Of a stretch of 64,000 nt of DNA, positions 45,722-55,410 are shown one piece after another. The stretch is taken from positions 62,001 to 126,000 of the forward strand of contig NZ_BMDO01000007.1 of NCBI RefSeq assembly GCF_014635825.1, in the 5' to 3' direction. The notes beneath the pieces were generated by a model that saw only the letters and a list, made by a program, of their open reading frames with translations, was not told the origin of the DNA and did no database searches. Position 1 is the stretch's first letter. Every line of letters begins with the position of its first letter. The DNA comes from Mucilaginibacter galii (lineage in GTDB: Bacteria > Bacteroidota > Bacteroidia > Sphingobacteriales > Sphingobacteriaceae). Both the position numbers and the translations under genes were made by a program.

Positions 45722-47611
45722 ATGCAAGAAAAAGGAACGATTTCGATTCATACCGAAAACATTTTCCCCATCATTAAGAAATTTTTATACTCTGATAACG
45801 AGATATTTTTGCGCGAACTGGTGTCTAACGCTGTTGATGCCACCCAGAAAATTAAACGTTTAGCATCTTTAGGCCAGTACAACGGCGAGGTTGGCGAACC
45901 GTTGGTGGAAGTATCTTTCGACGAAACTGCCAAAACCATCACCATATCCGACAACGGTTTGGGTATGACCGCCGACGAGATCAAAAAATACATTAACCAG
46001 ATAGCCTTTTCGGGTGCTACGGAGTTCATGGAAAAATTTAAGGAGGCCAATGATGCTAATGAGATCATCGGTCGCTTTGGTTTAGGATTCTACTCTGCCT
46101 TTATGGTAGCCGATCAGGTAGAAATTCAAACCCTTTCTTACCAGGATGGCGCTGAGCCTGCCCGCTGGATTTGCGATGGCAGCACCGAATTTGAAATTAG
46201 CGAAGGTAGCCGCACCACTCGTGGTACTGATATTATACTGCATGTAAATGCAGAATCGGAAGAGTTTTTAGATAAGAGCCGCTTACAGCAGATACTGGAT
46301 AAATATGCTAAGTTTTTACCGGTACCAATTAAGTTTGGCGAACGTACCGATAGCGTACCCGATGGCGAAGATGAAGAAGGCAAGCCTAAGTACATGGACG
46401 TACAGAGCGATAACATCATCAATGAAACCAACCCTATCTGGACCAAGGCTCCCTCTGAATTAAAAGATGAAGATTACCTGAGCTTTTATAAAGAATTATA
46501 TCCATTCTCTGAAGATCCTTTATTCTGGATCCACCTGAATGTTGATTATCCGTTTAACCTTACCGGTGTATTGTACTTCCCTAAGGTGAAGAACGATTTC
46601 GATTTTCAACGTAATAAGATCAAATTATTCTCTCGCCAGGTATTTATTACCGATGAAGTAAAAGACATTGTTCCTGAATTTTTAATGTTATTGCACGGTG
46701 TGATCGACTCGCCGGATATTCCGTTGAACGTATCGCGTAGCTTTTTACAAGCCGATAGCAATGTTAAAAAGATCAATACCTACATTACCCGTAAGGTAGC
46801 CGACAAGCTTAACGACCTATTTAAAGCCGACCGTAAAGCTTACGAAGAAAAATGGAATGACATAGGTCTGTTTGTTAAATATGGTTACGTAAGCGACGAA
46901 AAGTTTAGCGAGAAGGCTAAAGACTTTGTGCTTTTAACTAATACTGCTAAAGAAACTTTTACCCTAAACGAGTATAAGGAAAAAGTAGAGCCTGTACAAA
47001 CTGATAAAGACGGACAGTTGGTTTATATATATACCAACGACCCCGACAAACAGGATACATTCATTCAGTCTGCAGGTAAAAAAGGTTACGATGTGTTGTT
47101 GATGAACTCTCCTATTGACAATCACTTTGTAAGCCACTTGGAGCAAAAGTTGGAAAAAACTTCCCTTAAGCGTGTAGATGCCGATGTAGCGGATAAACTC
47201 ATTAAGAAAGACGATGCTCCCGCTACCGTTTTAACCGATGAACAAGTTACCCAGGTAAAGGCCGTATTTGAGAAAGCCATTACCAAGCCAAATTACAAAG
47301 TCGAGCTGGAAAGCTTAAACCCGGAAGAACTGCCGGTAACTGTAACCATGGACGAGTTTATGCGCCGCATGAAAGATATGGCAGCCATGGGCGGCGGCGG
47401 AGGTATGGGTTTTTATGGTAACTTCCCTGATAGCTACAAGGTAGTTGTTAACGGTAACCACAAACTCATTACCCGTATATTAGAAACAGGCGATGAAGCC
47501 ACGCAGTCTCAATTGGCCAAGCAAGCCTTTGATTTAGCCCTGCTTTCGCAAGGTTTATTGACTGGTGCTGAGTTGACTGAATTTGTGAACCGCAGCGTTA
47601 ATTTGATTTAA
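45722..47611 (+). CDS. htpG: Hsp90-family chaperone HtpG
   Basis: 629-residue cytosolic chaperone. The N-terminal GHKL ATPase has FLRELVSNAVDATQKI, DNGLGMTADE and IGRFGLGFYSAFMVA. The middle domain includes the catalytic loop around NVSRSFLQADSNVKKI. A glycine run (GGGGGMGF, about 556-563) marks a flexible stretch before the C-terminal dimerisation domain. Length agrees with the family. Confidence 0.96.
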   Translation: MQEKGTISIHTENIFPIIKKFLYSDNEIFLRELVSNAVDATQKIKRLASLGQYNGEVGEPLVEVSFDETAKTITISDNGLGMTADEIKKYINQIAFSGATEFMEKFKEANDANEIIGRFGLGFYSAFMVADQVEIQTLSYQDGAEPARWICDGSTEFEISEGSRTTRGTDIILHVNAESEEFLDKSRLQQILDKYAKFLPVPIKFGERTDSVPDGEDEEGKPKYMDVQSDNIINETNPIWTKAPSELKDEDYLSFYKELYPFSEDPLFWIHLNVDYPFNLTGVLYFPKVKNDFDFQRNKIKLFSRQVFITDEVKDIVPEFLMLLHGVIDSPDIPLNVSRSFLQADSNVKKINTYITRKVADKLNDLFKADRKAYEEKWNDIGLFVKYGYVSDEKFSEKAKDFVLLTNTAKETFTLNEYKEKVEPVQTDKDGQLVYIYTNDPDKQDTFIQSAGKKGYDVLLMNSPIDNHFVSHLEQKLEKTSLKRVDADVADKLIKKDDAPATVLTDEQVTQVKAVFEKAITKPNYKVELESLNPEELPVTVTMDEFMRRMKDMAAMGGGGGMGFYGNFPDSYKVVVNGNHKLITRILETGDEATQSQLAKQAFDLALLSQGLLTGAELTEFVNRSVNLI

Positions 47612-47652
47612 GATATCATAGTAAAGTTAAGATAAATTTTATCTCAGCATTG

Positions 47653-47685
47653 AAAGCCGTTGTTAAACCAACGGCTTTTTTTGTG
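47653..47685 (+). terminator. htpG: Intrinsic terminator of htpG
   Basis: AAAGCCGTTG at 47653-47662 pairs with CAACGGCTTT at 47669-47678 around a 6-nt loop, followed by a T-run. Textbook form. Confidence 0.9.
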
Positions 47686-47772
47686 TCTAATAGTTTAACT
47701 GTTTTTCCAAACAAACTTTATATACTATTGCTTATTACTAAGCACGTTAAGTGTTTTTCTTAAATTGTATCC

Positions 47773-48339
47773 ATGAAAAATATCAAGAATCTTATACTAA
47801 TTACCGTTATTTTGGCTGGAAGCATTTTTAGTGCAGCAGCTCAAGACACCACAAGGAAAACTACCCGCGAAGAGCGAAGAGAAATTAAAGCAGCCGATGT
47901 TAAAAAGCTGATCAATAATAAGCGCTTTGTGTTTAAAGCTCAGTATGCAAATCCGTTAGGCGGCGGCTTTACCTCGTTGAACGGACGAATGATCAACATA
48001 TCGCCGGATGGTACAGGCCACATATATTTGAATTATAATTATGACGTTAAAATACGACCAGACTCTGTTATAGCCTACTTACCCTATTACGGTCGCACAA
48101 CTTTTGACGCTAACTACGGCAATACTACCGACAACGGCGTAATGTTCACTTCCACTAAATTCGGTTATACTTTTAAAGCCGGTAAGAAAGGCAGCACTGT
48201 TATTACGATAACGCCTACTGACGCTAAATACAACCGTAAGATGATCTTAGAAATACAAGAAAGTGGTATAGCTCAACTACAAATGATAATTACCAACCGC
48301 AATGCGATCTCGTATGACGGATACATTGAGGAGAAGTAA
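47773..48339 (+). CDS. DUF4251-domain secreted protein
   Basis: 188-residue exported protein: signal peptide (to about 24, FSAAAQ), charged linker, then a beta-rich domain with FVFKAQYANPLGGGFTSLNG, YLPYYGRTTFDANYG and SYDGYIEEK. This is the pattern of DUF4251 in Bacteroidota, whose role is unknown. Single-gene unit between the htpG terminator and a degenerate repeat. Confidence 0.85.
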   Translation: MKNIKNLILITVILAGSIFSAAAQDTTRKTTREERREIKAADVKKLINNKRFVFKAQYANPLGGGFTSLNGRMINISPDGTGHIYLNYNYDVKIRPDSVIAYLPYYGRTTFDANYGNTTDNGVMFTSTKFGYTFKAGKKGSTVITITPTDAKYNRKMILEIQESGIAQLQMIITNRNAISYDGYIEEK

Positions 48340-48450
48340 TTGTGTATTATTATTAAAGCTGGTACGTTTATCTTTTTTAAAGCATTAGTCGCTTAACTAA
48401 ACCTTAGACAGGCTGACATTATATAAAGATATTTAATCAATTGTCAGTCA

Positions 48451-48494
48451 GAGCCCGTCGAAGACTTAGCCACATAATAGTTTTCGACATGCTT
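48451..48494. repeat. Degenerate inverted repeat (CTTCGAC family)
   Basis: GAGCCCGTCGAAGACT at 48451-48466 and AGTTTTCGACATGCTT at 48479-48494 form imperfect inverted arms around 12 nt. The arms resemble those of the repeat at 56830-56876. It lies between convergent genes and can act as a terminator. Confidence 0.55.
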
Positions 48495-48529
48495 AAATTA
48501 AAGGGTAACGCAATTATGAGTATGTCCTA

Positions 48530-50839
48530 CTAACCTTGATGCCGCTTTATCTTAATATTTATAAGCTTTGTCGTAGGCGTATTACTCTTTTCTGCAACAC
48601 TACCAATAGGAAACAATACGTTAGTTTCGGGATAGTAAGTAGCGGTACAGCGTTCAGGAATATTGTAAGGTACCACCAAGTATAGATGCGCCTTACGCTC
48701 CTGCCCTTCAAAATTAGAATATAAATCAACCTTATCGCCAGCTTTAAATCCTGCTTTCTCTACGTCTACCGGGTTCATGAAAATTACACGCCGTTCATTA
48801 TGAATACCACGGTAACGGTCTTCTAACCCATAAATAGTCGTATTAAACTGATCATGGCTACGAATACTGGTCATCATATATTCATCTTCGGCCAGTTGAT
48901 GTTTGGGTAATTGAGTTATCGTAAACTGTACTTTACCGGGTGTTTCATCAGTTTCAAAAACACCTGTGCGCGGCGCGTTAGGCAAATAAAAGCCGCCCGG
49001 CTTACGCACACGTACATTATAATCATCAAAGCCGGGTATCACATCCTCGATAATATCTCGTATATGGTCATAGTTTGACGAATACATATCCCAGTCAACA
49101 ACCGATCTGTCGCCCAAAACAGCTTTAGCCATTTTACAAACTATTAAAGGTTCGCTCATCATCTGGTCAGATACCGGCGGCAACATTCCTTTCGATTGCT
49201 GTATCACGCCCATAGAATTTTCGCAGCTTACAAATTGCTGTACACCATTGATCATGTCTTTATCACTGCGGGCAAGCGTAGGCAATATTAGCGCTTCTTC
49301 ACCATGTATTAAGTGACTGCGGTTTAGCTTAGTAGATACATGCACCGAAAGTTTCAGTTTACGCATAGCTTCGGCTGTATAAACCGTGTCCGGTGTAGCA
49401 GAAAGAAAGTTTCCGCCCATGGCAAAAAACACTTTTAGCTTTTCTTCTTGCATGGCCCTTATGCTGTCTACCACATCGTAGCCGTGTTCGCGAGGCGGTT
49501 CAAAACCAAATACTTCCTTCAGTTTATCGAGTTGTTTTTCATAGGGCTTGTCATAAATCAACATGGTACGGTTACCCTGTACATTACTATGCCCTCTTAT
49601 CGGGCATAAACCGGCACCGGGTTTTCCAATGCTTCCTTTAAGCAAAACTAAATTGACAATTTCTTTAATGGTGGCTACACCGTTGGTATGTTGTGTAATA
49701 CCCATAGCCCAACATATGATAATGCGGTTTTTGTGCTTTAAAATTTCTGCTGCCTGCTGAATTTGAGATAGCGGTATACCCGCAGCATTGGCTAAATCCT
49801 GCACATTGTGTTTTTGCAGTTCATCAACAAACTGATCATAAAAAACAGTGTTGTTGTTGATGAACTCATGGTCGAAAACTTTTTCCGGCGTTTCTTTCTC
49901 TGCTTCTAACAACAGCAATTCTATGGCTTTAAGCAACGCCATGTCGCCATTGATTTTAACCTGTAGGTATAGATCGGCTAAAGCAGTACTCAAGCCCATC
50001 ACACCTTTAGCACTCTGCGGGTTCTTGAAAGCTATTAATCCAGCTTCTTTCAGCGGATTAATAGCGATGATCTGCGTACCATTTTGTTTGGCTTTTTCCA
50101 GTGCTGTCATCATACGCGGATGATTTGTGCCTGGGTTTTGCCCCATGATGATGATGACATCCGTATCATAAAAATCATTCAGGGTAACGGTACCCTTGCC
50201 TATCCCAATGGCTTCGGCCAGCGCCACGCTCGTAGATTCGTGGCACATGTTAGAGCAATCGGGCATATTATTGGTACCATACTCGCGCACAAATAACTGG
50301 TATAGAAACGACGCTTCATTACTGGTGCGGCCCGAAGTATAAAAAGCGGCCTCATTGGGTGAGCTTAAACCGTTCAGATGCTCGGCTATCTTCTTAAATG
50401 CGCCATCCCAGCTTATAGGTTGATAATGTGTCCCGCCTTTGGGCAAGTAAACAGGCTCAGCTAAACGGCCATGCTTGCCAATTTCCATATCGGTTTGCTT
50501 AGCAAGGTCGGCCACAGAATTTTTTGCAAAGAATTCGGAGGTTACTTTTTTCAGCGTCGCCTCTTCGGCCAAAGCCTTAGCCCCGTTCTCGCAATATTCT
50601 GCCACCGGCGAACGGTCGTCATCCGGATCGGGCCATGCACAGCTGGAGCAATCGAACCCTGTCTTTTGATTCATCCGGAACAAGGCTTTAAAGCCTCTTG
50701 TACCCGACTCCTCAAAAATATCGGCCATGGCGGCGCCCACGGCAGGCATACCTGCTGCCCATTTTTTGGGTTCGGTAACCTTCAGGTCAAGCAGTCCTTC
50801 AGGGTTTTCGGCGCTGGGCAGTTCGGTACGGTCGCTCAT
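48530..50839 (-). CDS. FdhF/YdeP-family molybdopterin oxidoreductase
   Basis: 769-residue cytosolic molybdenum-bisMGD enzyme of the formate-dehydrogenase-like YdeP group. The N-terminal Fe-S ligands lie in FDCSSCAWPDPDDD and YCENG. The residue that aligns with the selenocysteine of FdhH appears as Cys in SNMCHESTSVA. IIMGQNPGTNHPRMM and NVQGNRTM are family motifs. No twin-arginine signal. The reaction is probably formate oxidation or acid-stress related electron transfer, but no electron-acceptor subunit lies beside it. Its start overlaps the DUF7009-like gene by 4 bp. Confidence 0.9.
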   Translation of the reverse strand: MSDRTELPSAENPEGLLDLKVTEPKKWAAGMPAVGAAMADIFEESGTRGFKALFRMNQKTGFDCSSCAWPDPDDDRSPVAEYCENGAKALAEEATLKKVTSEFFAKNSVADLAKQTDMEIGKHGRLAEPVYLPKGGTHYQPISWDGAFKKIAEHLNGLSSPNEAAFYTSGRTSNEASFLYQLFVREYGTNNMPDCSNMCHESTSVALAEAIGIGKGTVTLNDFYDTDVIIIMGQNPGTNHPRMMTALEKAKQNGTQIIAINPLKEAGLIAFKNPQSAKGVMGLSTALADLYLQVKINGDMALLKAIELLLLEAEKETPEKVFDHEFINNNTVFYDQFVDELQKHNVQDLANAAGIPLSQIQQAAEILKHKNRIIICWAMGITQHTNGVATIKEIVNLVLLKGSIGKPGAGLCPIRGHSNVQGNRTMLIYDKPYEKQLDKLKEVFGFEPPREHGYDVVDSIRAMQEEKLKVFFAMGGNFLSATPDTVYTAEAMRKLKLSVHVSTKLNRSHLIHGEEALILPTLARSDKDMINGVQQFVSCENSMGVIQQSKGMLPPVSDQMMSEPLIVCKMAKAVLGDRSVVDWDMYSSNYDHIRDIIEDVIPGFDDYNVRVRKPGGFYLPNAPRTGVFETDETPGKVQFTITQLPKHQLAEDEYMMTSIRSHDQFNTTIYGLEDRYRGIHNERRVIFMNPVDVEKAGFKAGDKVDLYSNFEGQERKAHLYLVVPYNIPERCTATYYPETNVLFPIGSVAEKSNTPTTKLINIKIKRHQG

Positions 50840-51192
50840 GATCTTTTATCGGCTAATGGATTGGGGTAATTATCGCTCTGGTCCTCGTCTACGTTCTCTA
50901 AACAAGTAAAATCTTTTTCTATAAGTATATGCAAGGGGCCATCGTGCACTTCCATCCCTACTTTTTCGGTGCCTGTCCACTCATCGGCTATTGACTCGGG
51001 TACCAGCACGGTAATGAGATTAGTATGCAGGGTAGCCCTAAAATCCGGCTCGGCGGTACATTGAAGAAGATAAACTAAAGACTCCTCTCCTATGGTAACC
51101 TTCTCCTTAAAAACGCCTTCATGAGCAAATTGCTCTACTTCACTCCGGGTTAAGCGGTAACGCAACGAATTTTCTCTCAAACGTAATTTCAT
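50836..51192 (-). CDS. DUF7009-like small protein of the fdh cluster
   Basis: 118-residue soluble protein (MKLRLRENSLRYRLTRSEVEQF) without membrane segment or known motif. One Cys lies at CTAEPDF and one near the C-terminus. Homologues occur beside FdhD and YdeP genes in Bacteroidota, and the 4-bp overlaps and 3-bp gaps here show one transcript. It may aid cofactor insertion or stability of the oxidoreductase; that is inference. Confidence 0.68.
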   Translation of the reverse strand: MKLRLRENSLRYRLTRSEVEQFAHEGVFKEKVTIGEESLVYLLQCTAEPDFRATLHTNLITVLVPESIADEWTGTEKVGMEVHDGPLHILIEKDFTCLENVDEDQSDNYPNPLADKRS

Positions 51193-51195
51193 AAA

Positions 51196-52053
51196 CTATA
51201 ATGCAGTTTTAATGCGGTGAGCCGCGGTATATATATTAAACCGCTGCTGGCGCAAAAAGCCAACCAGCGTTATATTAAAGTCTTGTGCCAACTGCACAGC
51301 CAAACTTGATGGCGCGCCAATAGCAGCTATAATGCTAATACCTGCCATAGCCGCTTTTTGTACCAACTCAAAGCTTATACGCCCGCTTAACAGCAATACC
51401 TTATCAGCAATGGGCAGCCATTTTTTATTGAGTGAAGCGCCTATCAGTTTATCAAGCGCATTATGGCGGCCTACATCTTCGCGTAGTTCAAGCAGCTGGC
51501 CATCTGAAGTAAATAAAGCAGAGGCGTGCAAACCACCGGTGCTGTCAAATACTTCCTGATGATGGCGGAGAGTGTAAGGCAATTGGTATAAAGTATCGGC
51601 TTCTATACTGAACTCATGAGCACTCGTGCCAGCATAAGCACTCACGGTGCGTATGGCACTTATAGACGATTTACCACAAACGCCGCAACTGGAGGTAGTG
51701 TAAAAGTTACGGTCGGCTTTACCTAAACTAGGAACCACGTACGGTTGTAGCTCAATACTAATAACGTTCTCACGGTTTTCAGCACAGGCAATAAACGCGT
51801 GTTGAGCAGTCAAAACATCTTCCTGATTTTTGATAATGCCTTCGGTAAACAAAAAACCAACAGCTAATTCGGCATCGTGGCCTGGTGTACGCATGGTTAC
51901 CGCCACATTTTGTGTTTGCCGGTTATGCACCGGGCCGTAGGTCAACCGTATCTCCAAAGGCTCTTCTGTTGCTACTGCATCGTCTGCACAAGCATCGTCT
52001 ACACCTTGAGTAACTTTAGTAATAGGAACGGTATAACTGGCATCAATTAACAT
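51196..52053 (-). CDS. fdhD: Formate dehydrogenase accessory sulfurtransferase FdhD
   Basis: 285-residue cytosolic protein that passes sulfur from a cysteine desulfurase to the molybdenum cofactor of formate dehydrogenases. The catalytic loop is TTSSCGVCGKSS (CxxC). EDVGRHNALDKLIG and LLSGRISFELVQKAAMAGI are the family signatures. First gene of the three-gene cluster, which supports the assignment of the third gene as a Mo-enzyme that needs it. Confidence 0.95.
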   Translation of the reverse strand: MLIDASYTVPITKVTQGVDDACADDAVATEEPLEIRLTYGPVHNRQTQNVAVTMRTPGHDAELAVGFLFTEGIIKNQEDVLTAQHAFIACAENRENVISIELQPYVVPSLGKADRNFYTTSSCGVCGKSSISAIRTVSAYAGTSAHEFSIEADTLYQLPYTLRHHQEVFDSTGGLHASALFTSDGQLLELREDVGRHNALDKLIGASLNKKWLPIADKVLLLSGRISFELVQKAAMAGISIIAAIGAPSSLAVQLAQDFNITLVGFLRQQRFNIYTAAHRIKTAL

Positions 52054-52137
52054 GTATAAATATACAAATCAGCAACCATGTTTGTTCTGTGGCAACACAC
52101 TACTTACAAATCAATTACACACCCTAATGGAGTGGGT

Positions 52138-52827
52138 TTACAGCACACCTTTAAGTACTGTCCAAACGTTGCTAGCCACAATTTTCGCTCCCTCTTCTGT
52201 CGGGTGAATACCATCGGCCTGGTTAAGTTTGGCAATACCACCTACTTTGTCTAACAGAAAAGGAACCAATGTCATATTATTTTTTGCTGCCAATTTGGGA
52301 AATATAGCCTTGAAGTTGTTAACGTACGTGGCACCCATACTGGGCGGTATTTGCATACCGGTTATCACCAGTTTGGCATCGGGGTATTTTGCCTTTACTT
52401 TATTGATGATGGCTTGCAGATTCTTAGTCGTTTCGCTTACCGGGATGCCACGCAGACCATCGTTAGCACCAAGCTCCAAAACAAATACATCAACTTTTTG
52501 CTTCAGCACCCAATCAATACGGCCTAATCCCCCGGCACTGGTTTCGCCGCTGTTACCGGCGTTTACCACTTTGTAGGGTAAGTTAGCGGCTTTTATCTTT
52601 TCCTGAACTACGCTTGGGTAAGAATTGCTCGCAGGATCATCCAAACCATAACCGGCAGTTAGGCTGTCACCAAAAAACAAAACCGTTTTGGTAGGCTTTG
52701 GCTTGGTCTCGCCTGAGCCACCATCTGCAGAAGTATCAACTTTATCTTTCTGCTCTTTACTTTCGCAAGCGGTAAAGCTTAGTAAGCCGCTTAAAAGTAA
52801 AAAGGCAGCTATTTTATATTTTATCAT
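52138..52827 (-). CDS. TesA-like SGNH/GDSL lipoprotein esterase
   Basis: 229-residue lipoprotein (lipobox FTAC, C20) with a low-complexity linker and then an SGNH hydrolase: block I FFGDSLTAGYGL (catalytic Ser), block III LGANDGLRG, block V DGIHPTEEGAKI with Asp and His. Similar to TesA/arylesterase. It follows the ybbP-like permease by 15 bp; in E. coli tesA also neighbours ybbA-ybbP, so the link is an old one. Confidence 0.9.
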   Translation of the reverse strand: MIKYKIAAFLLLSGLLSFTACESKEQKDKVDTSADGGSGETKPKPTKTVLFFGDSLTAGYGLDDPASNSYPSVVQEKIKAANLPYKVVNAGNSGETSAGGLGRIDWVLKQKVDVFVLELGANDGLRGIPVSETTKNLQAIINKVKAKYPDAKLVITGMQIPPSMGATYVNNFKAIFPKLAAKNNMTLVPFLLDKVGGIAKLNQADGIHPTEEGAKIVASNVWTVLKGVL

Positions 52828-52842
52828 TACTTAATTTATCAT

Positions 52843-55410
52843 TTACGTATCCGAACGCAAAACTTCCAGCGGCGGACGGTTAAGTACGCCACGGCTGTTC
52901 AGCAATCCTATTATAATGGTTAACGCAGCCGTTAGTCCAAACAGTATCAGCGCCGGTATATAATTAACCTGGAAAGGTATTTCAAAATTATATTTAGCCA
53001 GCAACCAAGCTCCACCTACTGCAATTAAAATACCGGTCAAAGCGGAGAGCGAACCCAAAAACAGATATTCTAATGCCGTAATGACTAAAATTTGTTTGCG
53101 GCTACCTCCCAGTGTACGCAGCAAAACACTTTCTTTAATACGCTGATATTTACTAATGCGTACCGATGCTATTAATACAATAATACCTGTGGCAATGCTA
53201 AAACCGCTCATAAAGCGAATTACATAACCTATCTTATCCAGTATTTGATCTAATATGGTAAGCACCAATCCTAAATCAACAATAGAAACGTTGGGATATT
53301 GCTTCACAATGGCTTGCTGATATTTAGAGGATGCCTCGCCCGAGGGTACATGAGTTAGCAATACATGAAATTGCGGAGCTTCTTCTAATACGCCGGTTGG
53401 AAACACCACCTGGAAATTAGTTTGCACCTTATTCCAGTTTACCTTGCGCAGGCTGGCTACATAGGTGTTCATAGGCGTGCCTTGTACGTTAAACACCAGT
53501 TTATCTTTCAACTTAATATCTAAGCGGCGGGCCATGCGTTCGTCTACCGATACAGGTATAGCAGCACCTTCTTCTGCCTTGCCTATCCACTTACCTTCGG
53601 CAATTTTTTCTGATGAGGTTAGGTAGTCGCGGTAAGTAACCCGGTATTCGTAACCAAATGCTTTGCGCAGGTTATCGGCAGTACTGTCTTTGGGTAAGGT
53701 AGCAGCTGTTTTATTGTTAATTTGATCAAGTTTAATGGTTACGATGGGTACCTGCTGTATCACCGGCATTTTATATTTCTTGGTGATATCCAGCACGCCT
53801 TTTTCCTGTGCAGTTTGTATATCGAACAAGATCATATTAGGCTGGTTGCCGCTGGCCGATAATGTTACCTGCTTGATAAGCATAGATTGCATGAAAATAA
53901 GCAAACAAATAAAAGCCGTACTTAAGCCAATAGATACCATTAATATAACCGTTTGATTATTGGGCCTGTATAAATTGGCGAAACCCTGCCTCACCAAATA
54001 ACTCCATGATGCTTTCATCAGCAGTTTAATAAGCCACATCAGCACTAACGCCATCAGCGTAAGGATGAGAAACGCAACCAGGATGGCTACGGAGAATGCA
54101 ATACTCGCCTTCCAGTCGTTCAGTTGCAGATAGCTGAAGCCAAGCATAAAGCCTAAAATGAGCAGGTATACCAACCAACGCAAAGGATCGCGGCCTAAGC
54201 TGACGTTCTCAAAGGCTGACCTGAGTGTATTTAGTGGCGATATATTCCGGATGCTGATGAGCGGCAGCATGGCAAACAATACAGAAATAATGATACCCAA
54301 TACCACACCCTGCCCAAGTGCCAGCCATGAAACAGATGACGTAACCGAGAACGGTAGAAAATCTTTCAGCACCATAGGCAGCAGCTGTTGTACTAAAGTA
54401 CCCAAGGCCGCCCCAATAACGGAGCCAATCAATCCGATGCCTGCAATTTGTATGAGGAAAATTAAAAATGCTTCGGAGGCTTTTACACCAAGGCAACGCA
54501 AAACGGCAATAGAAGCCACCTTTTCGCGCACGTAAATTTGCGTGGCACTGGCCACGCCAATGCAGCCCAACAGTAAGGCAATAAAACCAACTAACGATAA
54601 AAAACGGTTTAAATCGCTGAAAGCACGCCCGGTATTTTGTTTACGGGTTTCAATGGTTTCGTAATGGAGGCTACTTTTATCCAACTGTGCATCAAGCTTC
54701 TCTGCCAGTTTATCTACATCTGTACTTTTATCAAATTTGTAATAGAAATTGTAGTTGATACGGCTGCCTTTGTCTACCAGTCCTGTTTTTTCCAGGTACT
54801 GCATGGGGATGTAAACCACTGGCGCTATACCTGCCGAAAGACCGGTTTGGCCTGGCGCCTGGTTAAGCGTACCAGCTATTAAGAAGGTTAAGTTTCCAAT
54901 TTTAATAGAGTCGTTTAGCCGGGCTTTGTATTGCTGCATCAAGGCGGCATCTACTATGGCATATTGCCCTGTGCGGAAACTTTTTGATGCGCTGACCGGC
55001 GTGGTTTCAATGTTACCATAGTAAGGAAAGTTTCCTTGCAAGGCACGTATTTGCACCAGCCGGGTATCGCCGCTCTTATTAAAAAGCACCATTGAAGCAA
55101 AGTTCCGCTCCTGCGAGTGCTCGGTTCCCAAACTGTCTAACATCGGCTGCAAATTTTTATCTGCAGGCTTGTTGCCCGAAATTACCAGGTCGGCACCTAC
55201 GAGGGTTGCCGCCTGTGAGTTGATATCCTCACGTAAATTATAGCCAAAAGAATAGATGGCTACCAGTGCCGCAATGCCTAATATAATGGATGATACAAAG
55301 AGAAACAACCGCGAACGGTTGCGGCGGCTATCGCGCCAGGCCATTTTGAAGAGCCAGCTCCATTGTACCGACCTTTTCAGGTTAGGCGTGTTGTTGTATT
55401 CGGTACTCAT
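52843..55410 (-). CDS. YbbP-like FtsX-domain ABC permease
   Basis: 855-residue permease with a first helix at about 38-60 and two FtsX blocks (about 270-400 and 730-850), including VREKVASIAVLRCLGVKASEAF and RIKESVLLRTLGGSRKQIL. Extra helices at about 415-480 are typical of the YbbP branch and not of MacB. Relatives have been proposed to act in lipid or lipoprotein handling. It overlaps the ATPase gene by 4 bp. Confidence 0.92.
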   Translation of the reverse strand: MSTEYNNTPNLKRSVQWSWLFKMAWRDSRRNRSRLFLFVSSIILGIAALVAIYSFGYNLREDINSQAATLVGADLVISGNKPADKNLQPMLDSLGTEHSQERNFASMVLFNKSGDTRLVQIRALQGNFPYYGNIETTPVSASKSFRTGQYAIVDAALMQQYKARLNDSIKIGNLTFLIAGTLNQAPGQTGLSAGIAPVVYIPMQYLEKTGLVDKGSRINYNFYYKFDKSTDVDKLAEKLDAQLDKSSLHYETIETRKQNTGRAFSDLNRFLSLVGFIALLLGCIGVASATQIYVREKVASIAVLRCLGVKASEAFLIFLIQIAGIGLIGSVIGAALGTLVQQLLPMVLKDFLPFSVTSSVSWLALGQGVVLGIIISVLFAMLPLISIRNISPLNTLRSAFENVSLGRDPLRWLVYLLILGFMLGFSYLQLNDWKASIAFSVAILVAFLILTLMALVLMWLIKLLMKASWSYLVRQGFANLYRPNNQTVILMVSIGLSTAFICLLIFMQSMLIKQVTLSASGNQPNMILFDIQTAQEKGVLDITKKYKMPVIQQVPIVTIKLDQINNKTAATLPKDSTADNLRKAFGYEYRVTYRDYLTSSEKIAEGKWIGKAEEGAAIPVSVDERMARRLDIKLKDKLVFNVQGTPMNTYVASLRKVNWNKVQTNFQVVFPTGVLEEAPQFHVLLTHVPSGEASSKYQQAIVKQYPNVSIVDLGLVLTILDQILDKIGYVIRFMSGFSIATGIIVLIASVRISKYQRIKESVLLRTLGGSRKQILVITALEYLFLGSLSALTGILIAVGGAWLLAKYNFEIPFQVNYIPALILFGLTAALTIIIGLLNSRGVLNRPPLEVLRSDT

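Noticed and set aside
50471..50869. Plus-strand ORF of 132 codons at the 5' end of the YdeP-like gene
   Set aside because: It overlaps a well-supported minus-strand gene and its translation shows no domain.
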